Shown here: positions 20,484 to 32,690 of the stretch, piece by piece
Numbering within the stretch: position 1 is the stretch's first letter
Layout: each line of letters opens with the position of its first letter
Position numbers and translations under genes: made by a program
Notes under the pieces: generated by a model
What the model was told of the DNA's origin: nothing
What the model saw: the letters and a program-made list of their open reading frames with translations, nothing else
Database searches by the model: none
Assembly (NCBI GenBank): GCA_021234155.1
Contig: JAJEKV010000110.1
Coordinates: 1,704,338 to 1,768,337 of the forward strand
Direction of reading: 5' to 3'
Source of the DNA: Isoetes taiwanensis
Lineage: Eukaryota > Streptophyta > Lycopodiopsida > Isoetales > Isoetaceae
DNA: 64,000 nucleotides

Positions 20484-22997
20484 GTTAGGATCTTTTCGAG
20501 CCTTAGACATCACTCTAGCAATTACCGCCTCCAAGGAGGCCTGAGTCTTCTTCAAGTCCACTTGACTGCTTGTTTGCAAGGGAGACTCTTCCCCTAGGCG
20601 TACTACCTCAAGCACCTCGGATCCCTGGTCTCCACAACTCTCTTGCACGGCTTCGTATGGCTTCAGGTGGTCCATGCCCCCACCTATTGTCCCATATTGG
20701 GAACCCAACACCTGTAAGAGATCTTGATCCCTGTAATTGCCAAGCATTTGCATAACTTTTACCTGATGCTTACATAGATTACCCTTGGCTCCCCAAGGGC
20801 AATCACAACATGCCCAATTCTTGTGTGCTCCAGCAACAAAATACGGGCCCTGTCCAAGAGTGCGCTCGTTTTGCACTTCAGCCTCGCCCTCCTCGAAGTT
20901 GGTAAATGTGACTTGTTCGTCGGCAATATTCCGAGCGCCTCTAATTGCGCACTCTACTATTTGAGGTGTTTACTACAAATCCATGTTCCTTCATAGACCT
21001 AGAACATAGCTATATATCAATCATTTGCAAGGTAAATTAGACTAGGTAGTGGTATATAAATGTTACCTCATGTAAGCCATGTGTGTCTCCACATTGTTAG
21101 TGAGAATGTAGAGCAACCAGTCAATTCTCCTGCCTCGAAGTGCACGTTTACATATGCCTAGGCGCAACTTAAGGGCAGCATGCCATGCCTCTATGGCAGC
21201 ATTGGTCTTCTCTTGATTGGAGTGCATGTACATTCTTGTAGCCAATACCCATTCACAGATGTTCTTAGTCCACTCCTTACTCATGTAGGCCGACAATTTA
21301 GGGTATTGAGGATACTTCCTCACCAACTCTTCCAACCTCTTGATAGCCTCTTTCCTAATAGCTTCCCTGTACTCATGACCATACTCATTGTCCCCTACAG
21401 GACCCTCTATCTTGTACATTATATTCCCTAGCTCCTTGAACATTTCATTTCTATGGACCTTACTCCTTACATTTTTACTTAGCCACTTAATCCAGGCTCT
21501 TCTCACATGTGCATATTTGCACAGGCACGTTTGAGAAAACCTACAAGTGCACAATGTCAGTCCATAGTGTTAGAAAGTATGCAAGAAAGTATAAGAAGGG
21601 GGAAGGGTGACAAATTGCCAGACATTACCTACTTTTTTTACGGCCTTGATTTCAGCATCAGCATCGTCAGTAATGATGCAAGAAGGGTACCAATCCGGAT
21701 CATCCAGGCATAGTGAATCCTTTAGTGCTTTCAACCACTTAGTTATAGCCCTAGTTTTTTGAGAATTGGTTATGACATATGCCAATGGCAAGGCATTGCA
21801 ATGGTCATCGAAGGCAATGAGTGTAAAAAGATAGTACCTGCATAATAGAAACCAATAGCTCTCATTGGATCTAGAATTGAAATGCTATAGCCATTTTAAA
21901 TGGACTATGGAAAAGATCTAGAATGGAAATGAACCCAAAGTAGTGTACCTCTTGTCATTAGTTTTGAAGGTTGCATCCATGTAAATGGCCCTATTCTTTC
22001 CAAACTTCAGCATTGCCTCTCTTTGGATTGGAGTCATCACTCCCAATTGGAACGTGTCACCATGTTCATACAAGAACACGGACTCTAGATGTTGTTGCAC
22101 CCACATGTAGCTAGTGGGAAGGTCTTCATGTAGCTTCCAAGTGTTTCTAACAACACTCTTCTCAATGTTGTAAACATCCCGGATCTTCAGCATGTCATCC
22201 CTACACATACTATCCTTGCCATGCACATCTAGTTTAAATCTCCACCTCTCCTCGTGCATGTTCATAACACTTCGTGGGGTGTGCCAATGCACGAGCTTTT
22301 CTCTAACCCATTCCCTCAATTCCTGAGAGATCCACGGTGCTAGCTTGAATCTGATACCTTTCTCTACGTCAACAAATTTACCATGGGAAGCCTCACCTTG
22401 GAGATTTCTATGCTCAAACCCATAATAAGTAACTTGCGAGCATTTTGGGAGAAGGTAGAGTTGCCTAATGGTAAAATGGCATTGGCAGCCCCTACGCACA
22501 CTCTCACCCCTCTCAACTCTTTTCCTGCGTGTGCAGGGTCGACGTGGTCCATCAGCAACCACGTGAGTGTTCAAAGTCTTGTCCTGGGAACCATATGTGC
22601 ACCAATACCTATTTTGAGTGTTCAAAATTAGTGCATGAAAGTAGTGCATGTACATCTAAGAATTAAATATACTTCTGCTACAATGTTTTCTACTACAGAA
22701 ACAACAGCAGTAAACTAGAGGATAGGGTTTTAAAAATACATACCTCTTCATAGTCAAATAAGAATCTCTTGTTGGCCTCTTTAGCACCCTCTCGGGATTG
22801 GAACTCCTTAAGTAGAAGCTGCACGGTGCCACACAATTTCTTTGCTCTCCAAGAATGAAGTCTTCAACCCGGTTTGTTGGGAAGTAGCAGGTCCAGACAA
22901 GCATTTCTCCACCTCCCTGTACAGAAGGAACTTGGTGCTCTTCGGGAAAGCAGTGTAGGTTGTTGTGGTCGAAAATGCCATTAGGAGGTGACTCCAC
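20484..22997 (-). CDS. MULE transposase (FAR1-like DDE, SWIM zinc finger)
   Basis: Multi-exon gene read downwards. Exon 1 runs about 22997-22744 and ends at an AGAG|GTATGT donor. Exon 2 runs about 22617-21960 and holds a FAR1-like basic/Cys region, then the start of the DDE core IYMDATFKTN (Asp at 21975-21977). Exon 3 (about 21845-21633) holds IITDDADAEIK (second Asp near 21666). Exon 4 (about 21550-21062) has a helical insert and TNAAIEAWH (Glu near 21189-21191). Exon 5 (about 20963-20484) carries the SWIM finger CDC-x8-CKH (20807-20766). This is the full domain order of a Mutator-type transposase, which cuts and joins the element ends. I saw no internal stop in the exons. The exon 3/4 junction is one base out of phase near a run of seven A, and the C-terminus runs into the poly(A) insertion. 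Confidence 0.85.
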
Positions 22998-23379
22998 ATG
23001 TATTTCAGCACGCAGCTGGGAATGGCGAGAAAGGGCTAAGATATACGTTTCTTACCTCCTAAAAATAATCTTAAGCAGATAAATACCTGTGCTATCATCT
23101 CCTCCAGCCCCCAAACGTCCATAGCTGCCAGGCCGCTTCAAACATCCGTCTGTGCATATGCAGCAGCGCAGAGAAATTCTGGAAGACAAATGTGGGATCC
23201 CGGAGGGTGGTTTCTGACATCCCAGGTGTCCAGATCTCATTGGTTGGTCCGTGCATGGGCTGGCATATTCAAAACCGGTCGCACGATCAGTCCACGGCCG
23301 CTGGCCACCGTCGATTTTCATGCATAAAGTACGTGGGGATCCCAGAGGCGGGGATCGCCCCCGCTCTTGGCTAGCAAGG

Positions 23380-23757
23380 TCCCACGGCCCACGGTGGTGA
23401 TCCCGGAGGCGGGCACGACCGGCGGTTTCGGTGATCCCAGAGGCCGGGATCTCCACGGCTGATTCCAGCACCGTTATCGGCCAGGGAATGGTGATCCCGG
23501 AGACCGGGATCACATATTGGTGATTCCGGAGGGCGGGATCGCCGTGTAGTTTTTTTGGTGATACCGGAGCCGGGGAACACCACGGACGGCCCAGATGTGT
23601 CGCGTGGGCGGACGGCCCAGATTTCTGCAGGCCCCCTCACGTGTGTCAGTACGGTTAAACGGGGGGGCCTGAAATGGATTCCGTCGAGAGAGGGCGGGGA
23701 TCCGGAGGCCAGTATTTTTACCTCCGGGATCCCCGAAACCAGGGTAAGACTATCCTG
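23380..23757 (-). repeat. MULE right terminal inverted repeat
   Basis: Inverse of 6045-6480, ending at 23757. Translated in the same relative frame, both ends give almost the same peptide over about 70 residues, a direct sign of high identity rather than of coding. GATCCC words continue inward to about 23190. Confidence 0.85.
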
Positions 23758-23887
23758 AGCCTGATAGAAATAAAGATTAAGTCCAAAAAATTCCCATCGG
23801 GCCATCGGACGGGAACAGACCAAAAGGGCACAAGCCCCAACAGAACTTGGGGGCTATGTCCTATATAAAATCTTAACAATAGCAATA

Positions 23888-24715
23888 ACGCAAAGAATAA
23901 AACAAAACAAAATGGGAAAGCACCGGGCTATGCAAAAACTGTTCATTGGTGATTCTCCTCTATATTTAGTCCACTTTCGTTGCAGGCAGCTTAGCGCACC
24001 CGATATAATTCTTCTTTTCGTCGATCTGGGTGTCTTGTGGTGGCCTTCTGATGTCCAAAAAAAATCATATGAACTACTAAACTGAAGCCTATGCTAGTTG
24101 GTCTGCCATGGTGATGCCAATCCATTCTCCCCTGCCATGCCCGATCCCTCTTGTCATGTCCGGTGCTTGGTGCTGGTGTTGCTGCCTAGGCGGTGGTGCT
24201 CGGCAAGAGGGTCCTTCCAAAGTCCTCTTGCAGCTCATGTTGTAGAACACAACATGTTTGATATATGTCGGGCCTAATGTTATAGGTGTAGGTTTAGTGT
24301 TGTTAAGGAAAAATCCCTCTTAGATTGCCTTGGCTAATGTAGCACACATTAGTCTAGAAGCATATAACTCTACCCATGTTATCCATATAAGTCATTAGTG
24401 CATGAGCTATCTTATAATTTAATTACTACTAAACCAAATAGATGAGTCATTGATCATGATTAAAGTAAAGGAGGTTATGGCACTATGATTAACATAGTGA
24501 TTCCTAAAGATGTTTTTCTAAGGACACAAGTTGAACACTATTCAACTCAATGCTTCAATGTAGTTTTCACACAAAGATCGTGCATATAAAATAATTGGCA
24601 TTGACAACTATGCATTTAAATCTATCTTCATCGATCTTCTAGGCATCAAATTCCATGCTTAAATCATATTACTATTTACAATCATCATGCACAATGTAAC
24701 ATAAAACTCTCAATA
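23888..24715 (+). repeat. Dispersed repeat of about 830 bp, copy 1
   Basis: Matches 40285-41125 in the same orientation, from ACAAAACAAAATG near the start to ATAAAACTCTCAATA at the end, with scattered substitutions and small indels. No ORF is conserved. It begins 130 bp outside the MULE right end. Confidence 0.85.
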
Positions 24716-25290
24716 GTGAAAGCTTTCTTTATGCTTTTCAAACCATATATAATCATACATCCAATTTTGAATTTTGTTTTTTTCCCTTGCTAATTTTTCT
24801 GTGTTCTGCCTCACGCAAAGCCGACACCTGTGGATATTTTGGTTTTCAATTTCTTCGGCTGTAAGCAAGCCGCCAGCAGCCAACAGCGCCGATGGAGTGA
24901 CCTTGACCGGATCGAGCTTCCGAACTTCTGCTTCTAGGCTATATCGGCTTCTGCTTCTATGGAGTTTCTGAGCAAGAAGACGTGAGGTCTGCTTTGGCAC
25001 TCTGACGCCATAGCCAAGCTGAGGTGAGATGTAGGCACTTGGTCTGTGGTTCTAGATATTGGCGATTCCATTTCGCTCGTACTCAGCTTCCTGTTTATGG
25101 CCTGCATCAGTCTCCTCTGCAATATCTCGTCATAAATCTGATCCACTTATGGCAAAAGCAAAGTATTTTATGCATCACATGTAAGGTAAACTGCCGATGC
25201 AGAGGCGGATCTGCATCAAATCTGAGATGGATGGTTTGGTAAAAGGCCCCAACCCAAAAAAGGTCTGTAGCAGGATTGGTGCAGATCATT
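24716..25290 (-). pseudogene. Gene fragment, unknown
   Basis: A minus-strand frame of 96 codons (24710-25000) has protein-like composition, including EVRKLDPVKVTPSALLAAGG and a C-x2-C pair. The adjoining overlapping frame to 25146 also looks coding, which suggests a frameshifted exon. No family is recognised. The plus strand is also open in places. Confidence 0.25.
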
Positions 25291-25440
25291 TTTCTGGGCT
25301 CTCTGGCTAATCAAGTGCTTAGCTATGGCAGAAGTAGGATGATTCAATTCAATTTGCATTTTTTCCTATTATCTCCCTTGATTGAAAGCTTTGGCCTTCG
25401 ATTTGTCTGGGAATTCAAAGATTTCTGCTTCGATTGGGAA

Positions 25441-26648
25441 ATGGTGGTGCAACAATTAAACCTTACTCAGGTTGTTGAAGCTGCTTTGGAGCGTGCCAAT
25501 CAGGGCTTTGCTCTGCGGGTCAACCAAGCGGTTGTTGGAGCCTGCAAATCAGGTGCATCGGCCTCGCAAATCGTAGCAGCCAAATTCCATCTACAAACAT
25601 CTGGGCCAAACAAAAAAGGAAATACAAGTTCCTTACAATAAAAATTCAATTCAACTTAGTGCGAAGAAGTTTCAACCACAATATAAACTGCATCCTCTGT
25701 CCCTGTTCTTTGCGAATTTGCCACAGAATGCCATGAATGAGAAAGCTTCACGTTATAGATTGGGTCCTATCCAGCTTGCAGAGCTCAAATTCAGGTAAAT
25801 CGGTCCTCTAAACCTCCTCTGGATGCGCAAATTAAGGAATAAAACTTCAAATACAAAACTGCATTTTCTGAGCAAGGCCACCGATTAGTGATGGAATTGC
25901 CTGCCACGAATCGCCTTGTTGTTCCTTTTTAACGCTTAATGGTTATTAGAGTCATTAAAATTCCTTATTCAATTAAATTTAAGATCTTTGATTTTGTAGA
26001 AATGGTGCATTTTTTTGTTGTTTCCTAGATGAAAAATCAACTAGGGCCTGGGACCGCTCAGAAAAAAATTGGGAAAAAGAAAGATTCAAGACTAAAGCAT
26101 CTAGCCATATTGATGATGAATGGAGCAAACAGAGTATTTTGAATCCGAAGGATTCCCACTCCAAAGGCTATCACACTCTTTGTAACCAAGACAATGCTTA
26201 CAAATGTGATGAACTATATGTGCAAGACAAGAACTCTTAGGAATTTGAGAACGCTTGCAGCCCAAAATGAGAAATCCAGAAAATTTGAGACCCAGAATAT
26301 GGACGCCCTTGCTACTGTGGCATGTGAAAAATTACTTGAGCTTTCGCAGCTTCTCTACAGGCCATGTTTTGTCTACCATGCAGCAGAAGCTTTGAGACCA
26401 AGGCAAATCCATCTTTGTTTTTGGAAAAAATTGCATCTAAATTTGATTTTTTAAAGGATACCAAAGCTCTTATTACTGCTTTCTGAAATAAGATTATAGA
26501 GGCAAAAGTTTTAAAGGCAAAAACAAAATGCATTGATCCAGCATTGCCTCTGGTCAAATCTCTATGGGTGCATTTAAAATGGAACATATTTGACGCACTC
26601 CGTAACCAAGGAGTCTGTATAGTTCTTTGCACCTGCACGAATTGATAG
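25441..26648 (+). pseudogene. Decayed multi-exon gene, unknown
   Basis: Starting at the ATG at 25441 a frame reads VVEAALERANQGFALRV... and shifts by one base near 25630. It then continues to a splice donor (AGG|GTAAAT) near 25795. An acceptor TTTCCTAG near 26029 opens a frame with several TAG/TGA stops that still reads coherently (ALPLVKSLWVHLKW near the end). Stops, a frameshift and consistent composition indicate a dead gene. I cannot name its family. Confidence 0.35.
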
Positions 26649-26649
26649 G

Positions 26650-28420
26650 ACCTATCTTTTGCCAATTCCTTTACATCCATTGTTACCCTAGAGAACTTTT
26701 AGGAACATGATATTTTGCCACAAAATATATGCCAAGCCATTTGCCAACATTGGGTTTTCTACCATAGCTGCCTATGCTGACATATTTTGCCTTGAAATTT
26801 GGCTTGTGGGATCACCTGCAACTCTACCTCATGGTACCCATTATCTACAGAATAACCCACCCCTAGGATACAATAATGCTTAGACCCTAAAAGGTTTTTC
26901 ATGTTGCTAAATAATTAGCTGTTTATAATCCATATACAAAATTTGTATGCCCTAATGTACTGGGATGGATGGTAATTGAATACCCATCAAAGTGCTTCTC
27001 CTGCAACGAATGCGCACGACTAGTTGCTCGTCTCCCCAATGTTCGTATTGCAGGAAAGAGAAATGTTCGCGGTGGCCTTGGCCGCCGCGATAAATTTCTT
27101 GTATACATAAATACAACCTTGCGATTACTAGAAGCTCCTTGGAACTTCAACCTTATGCAACTAATGAACGTTGAAAGGAGTCAAAAGTTATATCTATCTT
27201 TCTTTAGACCGTGTTAGTCCTATTGAGGATGTTGTCTAATGTAAAAAATGGAAGACAACTCCTCACAAGGCAAGGCAAGAATCTCCCATTCAAGAGTGTT
27301 ATAATGCAACATAAAATCAATGGGTAGAAGCGACAACCACATGTGCAATGAGCAATGAGTTTTATGCACGTCAACGATGGCCTATTAATGTGTAGAACAT
27401 TATTATTACTACTACCAATTTTAAGTTTGTTGTAGACACTTGCCTTGTAAGACGTAGAATTGGTTTCTATGAGTTAAAAATCTTACATTTCTACAGTATG
27501 AATCCATCTATATACAAAGGAATACATTGAAACATAATAAAGACGAGAATCTTGATCTGTTGCTTCATGTGATTCTTCCGTAAAAGTGTGTTTCTATAAG
27601 ATTCTGCAAAGCACAATAGAAGATGAGATTGCAACAGCTATATTGTGGTTTAGGCTATTTCAAGGTCATCTATAGATCAACATCAACAAGCACTACTACA
27701 TAGTTGCTTTAGGCAATACCAGCATTATCATAAAAAAACTACACCATCACTCATCTATCAAATCAATCTATGTTTTGTCTCAAGTTTATACGATTAACCA
27801 AAAATATACATTGTATTGCAATGAGAATAGAACCAAATATGGGTACCTTATTGTAAGACATGGGCACAGTGCTTGTTATGAGCAACTTGAATAACAGAAT
27901 ATTACATAAATTATGATTTGATTACAACTCCAAGTCTATGAATTTCACCCACAAATAAACTAAACTTCCCAAGAAACTATGGCTTATGATATAGAAATTG
28001 CATGCATTTACAAATTGTAAGTTGTAAATGTTGCCTACCCCATTTTCTGACCTCTAAGCCAATCACGTTTTGCCACGTGTCTTACATTTTTTTTTGGAAT
28101 GCTGATCTTTGTACTTACATTCTAATTTTAGTCTACATTCTATTGCCAATTTTGTTCTAAGTGTACTCATTCATACTTACACAATAATTTCATCACAATT
28201 TAACATCAAAATTCATACACTAAATAACACTAATTTAACACCATAATTGCATCACAATTTACAGCAAAATTACTCAAAAAATCAAATCACTATTGATTTA
28301 GATTCAAAAAAGCCTGTTCGTTTCAAGAAACATTGATTCATATCAGAATTTATAGCATTCAAACAGCCTGTTGATTTGAAAACTCTACAAGAGCACAAAA
28401 ACAATACACAAGTCTATATT
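26650..28420. other. Non-coding stretch with one palindromic repeat
   Basis: Apart from the GC palindrome at 27053-27104 and a short stretch (about 27150-27235) resembling 41170-41240, I see only AT-rich sequence with no supported gene. Confidence 0.5.
27053..27104 (-). repeat. GC-palindrome repeat, copy 1
   Basis: The core 27067-27090 is a near-perfect palindrome (TCGCGGTGGCC, two bases, GGCCGCCGCGA). The surrounding 45-50 bp recur inverted at 42236-42285 with about 90 percent identity by eye. The GC-rich core stands out in AT-rich DNA. Confidence 0.75.
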
Positions 28421-28421
28421 T

Positions 28422-28462
28422 GCATTCCTAGGATGGGTCCTATGACACAAACAAGTGGCCGA
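28422..28462 (+). repeat. 41-bp direct repeat, copy 1
   Basis: GCATTCCTAGGATGGGTCC and the following bases to GTGGCCGA are identical to 29480-29520, 1058 bp downstream. The two copies bracket the tandem array and may mark an element's subterminal repeats. Confidence 0.8.
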
Positions 28463-28937
28463 GTGAAGTGGTGTTCTCATTGAGCTTTTGTAAAATCTTT
28501 GAGTACATATTGATCCCCTTTCTAGGGGATAGAAAATCTGAAACGCTAGAAAAACTGAACATGCTCCGAAACTAGACAATTTATCGAGAGCATGATAAAA
28601 CCTGAAGAGTGCTAGATAAAAGACAATTGTTCCGCTATGGGTATATGCCAATGTGAGAAAACCAACTATTGCTCCTCATCGAGATGAGAAACCCTGCTCG
28701 TTCGGGCTTTCGAGGAAACCCCTAATGAAGAACTGTCGCCAATGCTCTCATTGAATGCCACCAGCATACGTCGGCCAAGAAGTGGGTTGCTGCAAACATG
28801 ATGGCGCTGACAACCGAGAGAACTGCAAAAAAGATCTGCACTAGAAAGTTTGAAAACGAGAATGACCCATTAGAAAGTTAGGAGCTTTAAGCCAAGGCCT
28901 GTGCCAAACTGGAATTGTATAAAATAGAATATAATAG

Positions 28938-29215
28938 CACTCGGAGGCTCTAAGGCCACGCCGAGGAAGAAACAACAGCCGACCAACCAGGAAACCGTCC
29001 ACGGAATGACCATCGCAGACAAACATCTGATCAGTGCTGCCTCGGAGGCTACATTGCCACGCCGAGAGTAAATGAAAAAGAAGAAAACCTTGGAGGCTAC
29101 AGTGCCACGCCAAGAAAGAACAAAATAAATATGCTTCGAAGGCTACAGTGCCACGTCGAGAAAGAAAAATAATAATAATAAGTATGCATCGGAGGCTACA
29201 GTGCCACGCCGAGCA
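28938..29215. repeat. Tandem array, GGAGGCTACAGTGCCACG units
   Basis: Five degenerate units of about 45-70 bp. Each carries a GGAGGCTACAGTGCCACGCC core followed by a spacer rich in A and G, mostly AAGAAA. On the minus strand the cores give a recurring peptide (AWHCSL), but frames differ and I do not take it as coding. Confidence 0.8.
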
Positions 29216-29330
29216 AATTGAAGCATCAAAATCTCTACCCTTACAAAAAACATAGAAACGACACATGGAGGATGTCAGAAGCTGCGAGCAACCTCAGAGG
29301 TGTAGAAAGATAGGGAGGGAGGGTGAGGAA

Positions 29331-29487
29331 AACTGGTAGGACAAAGAAGGAGGAGAATACTAGCTCAAGAGAACGCCGATGAATGAACATGGAAGAAGAG
29401 GCAGAATAAATAGGAGATGTGTAGTGAGGCGTCCCCATCCAAGGAATGTCGGTTCTATTGCTAAAGCAATAGAACCGTGGCATTCCT
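29331..29487 (+). repeat. 157-bp dispersed repeat with terminal hairpin, copy 1
   Basis: Almost identical to 39026-39182. It ends in GGTTCTATTGCT-AA-AGCAATAGAACC, a perfect 12-bp stem, flanked by AGGAATG...CATTCCT which extends the stem after a short asymmetric bulge. Confidence 0.85.
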
Positions 29488-29520
29488 AGGATGGGTCCTA
29501 TGACACAAACAAGTGGCCGA
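29480..29520 (+). repeat. 41-bp direct repeat, copy 2
   Basis: Second copy of 28422-28462. It overlaps the right arm of the hairpin at the end of the 157-bp repeat. Confidence 0.8.
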
Positions 29521-29996
29521 TAGAAGAGGAATCTACCCAAACAAGAACAAAGCAAACTGAGCTGACGGGAGTAAAAGAAGATGAAAAAATGAAGGGAAAA
29601 AATGGTAAATATGTCGGCTAGACTATAACACATCAATGGAATAGGAGAGATAACAGAGATACCAAACAAATAATGAGACAAACCCATAGTAAAGCAATGG
29701 GACAAACGAGGCAGAACGGGCAAGCAACGAGTCTCAGAGAACCAGAGAAGATGGCTCATCGAGGCAAATGAGACCCAAAGCAACCAGAGTAAATGGGGGA
29801 AGAGGAGACCAAGAAGAATTGGAGCAAAAAAGGAATAAAGGAGAAGACAGAGACAATGAAGCAAGAAAGAAGTAGGAGCAAGGAAGCCAGAAGCCGAATG
29901 ATGGGATGTATGAAAATGAAAGAGACGATGTAACAATGAAGAGAAAGATGGAAAACAGAACATAAAAATGAAGGACACACAGTCTCTCCCCCCAAT

Positions 29997-30024
29997 GAAG
30001 AAGAAGAAGAAGAAGAAGAAGAAT
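29997..30024 (+). repeat. (GAA)n microsatellite
   Basis: About nine GAA triplets in a purine-rich region. Confidence 0.85.
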
Positions 30025-32690
30025 ATTCTTCGAATTTTCATGATCTATACATAATCTATACATGGTTATGATATTTGGAAGGGGCATATTGCCTTAAAAG
30101 ATGTTGCTATGTGGTCATATGTATCTTGTTGGCAAGTGGGTTTATGCATATCTTTTGTAAATGGAAAAATTGATCTTTCCAAATGGTTTGAAGCTATAAC
30201 TGTCTAAAGGTTGAAAGCTATTATTTTGAAATGGTTGAAATCAAAGCTAGTACTATTGTTCTACACAATGTACGTTGGAAATGTTGGAAGTCTAAATTTA
30301 TTTACTCAGGACTATTATTTTCCCTTAAGGTGGTAGACTCTATGCTAATGGGTCTTAAATGGTCCATCCAAAAATGCTAAAAGGCAAGCTCGATGATTAT
30401 TTTAGATGTACACAAGAACTTCTAGCACAATAAATAATATCTGATGGTTTCAAAAATAATGTGCAATGATGGTGACTTTTAGGATCAATGGTCCAATGAG
30501 TTGGTTTTGAAAGACTTAAGATATTTTAAAAGTGGCCTCCTTGATGTGAAAGTTGTGGAAAATTTTAAGGCAAAACAACGAAAATAATTTCCTTAAGGAT
30601 TTTTTCGTATGGATTTTGGGCTTGGAAATGCCGATAGTGGCATGCAAGCACATACATATTTGTTTCTCACTCTTAAGGCCACATACGATGATGGCATACT
30701 ACCTTTTTAACAAAAAGAATTTATGTTCCATACGTTTTAACATTTGGTACTTTCCTAAAGCAGGGTTTTGGCGCTTAAACGACCGCCTTGGTGACCTGTT
30801 TGATCTCACATGTAGTGATCCGATATGGCATTTGCTGATGCCAAATACTGCCGAATACAGAGCCATGGCCTGATATAGCAGTACCACGTTTTGGCTCTGC
30901 CAGGATCGATGTAGCATGTCAGGTAAAATCCATGCTGTTGAAAAATCCTTGTTTTACAAAAACGAAATTTATGGGATGATCATTCTGTAGTTATGGTTGA
31001 GGATACTGGCATAGTCCATCACAGCCATATCATGGAAATAAGCTGCCAGATTTGCTGCCGAATACATAGTTTATGGGATGATATGGCTCTGAAATAGTGT
31101 TATAAGGAGTCGCCTACTACCAAATATGGCAATGCCATATTTCGTTTTGCCATAAATGGCTGTGTCAAGCTCTTACGTGCATTTTTTGGATCTAAAACAA
31201 AGGTATGATCTTTGCCCAAATAGGTTATGTGAAATATCCTGATATGATTTTTGTGGGCATTCTCTGAAAATATTGTGGGCATTCTTGCTTGTTAAGCATA
31301 CTCTTTTATGATGTAATAGTGGCCAAAGGCATGTTTGATCAGATTATCTATGCTTAAACTAGTCATCTGCTTTGCCTGCAAATAGCTTATACAAGTGCAA
31401 TTGTACAAAGACTATGGCGATTGACGCCATAACGGCTGGGTTTTGGGCTGCAATTCAGCTGGGCCAGTTCTATAACATTGGAAATGCCATATTTGATGTT
31501 GGATATCTGGTATTCTCATACAGTAAGAGTGTATTTTCAATATGTTCTTGATCTTATATACATAAAGCTTGGATTCGAAATGGGAAATGGTGTAGGCTTT
31601 GTGATAAAACTAGCATTGGATTTCATACACATTTGCTGGGTGCAGGTTATGCGTGGCACTCAGTGCCTACTAAGTTGAAAGAAAATCTTGGCATCAACAC
31701 TTTATGAAAAGAATAAACGAAGATCTCTAAATCAGGTTTGGTTAGAGCCTTGTCTTATTTTGGCTTTGAAACATTTCTGTGCTTTGTTGGCTTAACAGAG
31801 TAACTATTTTGGACATATTTGATATTTCATTTGAAAATCTATATGTTTGAGAAACTATATTTGAGAATCTATATGTTCAAGAATCTATATGAGAGTTTAA
31901 ATCATATATTATAAATATTATGTTAGAGATTGACATGAGGTAGAAGATGGATATGGATTTAATGCTGAAATAATATGTTGAGATCAAATTGAGCAAATTC
32001 AGATGTCAAATTGAGGAAGTTTAAAATGTCAAAGACTTGATAATTAAAGCTATAAGGTGCTAAAACACAAATTATCAACATGACCAGCTAGATTTGGGAC
32101 TAAGAAATTAGTTCTCGTCTAATGGGAATGCTTGAGATTTGTTGAGAAATTATAATGCTAGATATGCTACTATTCCAGGCCTTTTTAGTTAATGTCACCT
32201 CAGGGCAAAAGGATACAATTGGTGATCAGTGATAAACTGAGAGACCCAATGTACCTTTTGGCCCTTGCACATTTACCGTTTTCACGCTAATTGTGTATTG
32301 ATTGGCTGCAGGTACGGGTTCTCTCCTCTAATTGTCTCCATTTTGCTGCTAGAGTTGGCGTTAACGCGGAAGAGGATGGAATATGCTACATCAAGATTCA
32401 AAGTTTACTTCACACTTTATGCTTTCAAATTCAAACCTTCATAGTTGTAAGATTTAAGTTTATAGTTGTAAGATTGATTACCTTATACTTTCAAATTCAA
32501 AAACGTTATGTACAAATTGGATATGCTAATATGGAAATGATGATATGAATTATTTTACTCAGATTTTTATTTTTGGATATTTTTCAATATAGTAAGTTAT
32601 ATGGGCTAAGGTTTGTAGAGTGCCTGATGTGGCCTGGCCTAAAAAACCAGGGTGGATATTGGGATAAGTGATCTTGCCTTGAACAAGGTT
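30025..32690. other. Non-coding stretch, no gene seen
   Basis: AT-rich sequence. The words ATATGGC/GCCATAT recur between 30820 and 31160, including the palindrome AAATATGGCAATGCCATATTT-like site at 31122-31142. No ORF has a domain. Confidence 0.5.

Larger units (their letters stand above)
6045..23757. mobile_element. Giant Ulp1-bearing Mutator-like element (MULE)
   Basis: The two ends are inverted copies: CAGGATAGTCTTACCCTGG begins at 6045, and its inverse ends at 23757. The similarity runs about 400 bp inward from both ends (for example the stretch around 6151-6330 against 23555-23700). Long terminal repeats, a MULE transposase gene (20484-22997, minus) and a Ulp1 protease gene (8521-9306, plus) identify a Mutator-like element of the Ulp1-carrying kind. 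A LINE (11614-15499) is nested inside. Without it the element would still be about 13.8 kb, which is very large for a MULE. I found no 9-bp target duplication, so the outer flanks may be rearranged. Several ORFs are broken, so this copy is probably not autonomous now. Confidence 0.85.

Noticed and set aside
29241-30041. A 266-codon minus-strand frame rich in Phe, Leu and Ser that resembles a membrane protein.
   Set aside because: It arises from purine-rich plus-strand DNA, begins in a (GAA)n repeat, and overlaps other open frames with the same composition.
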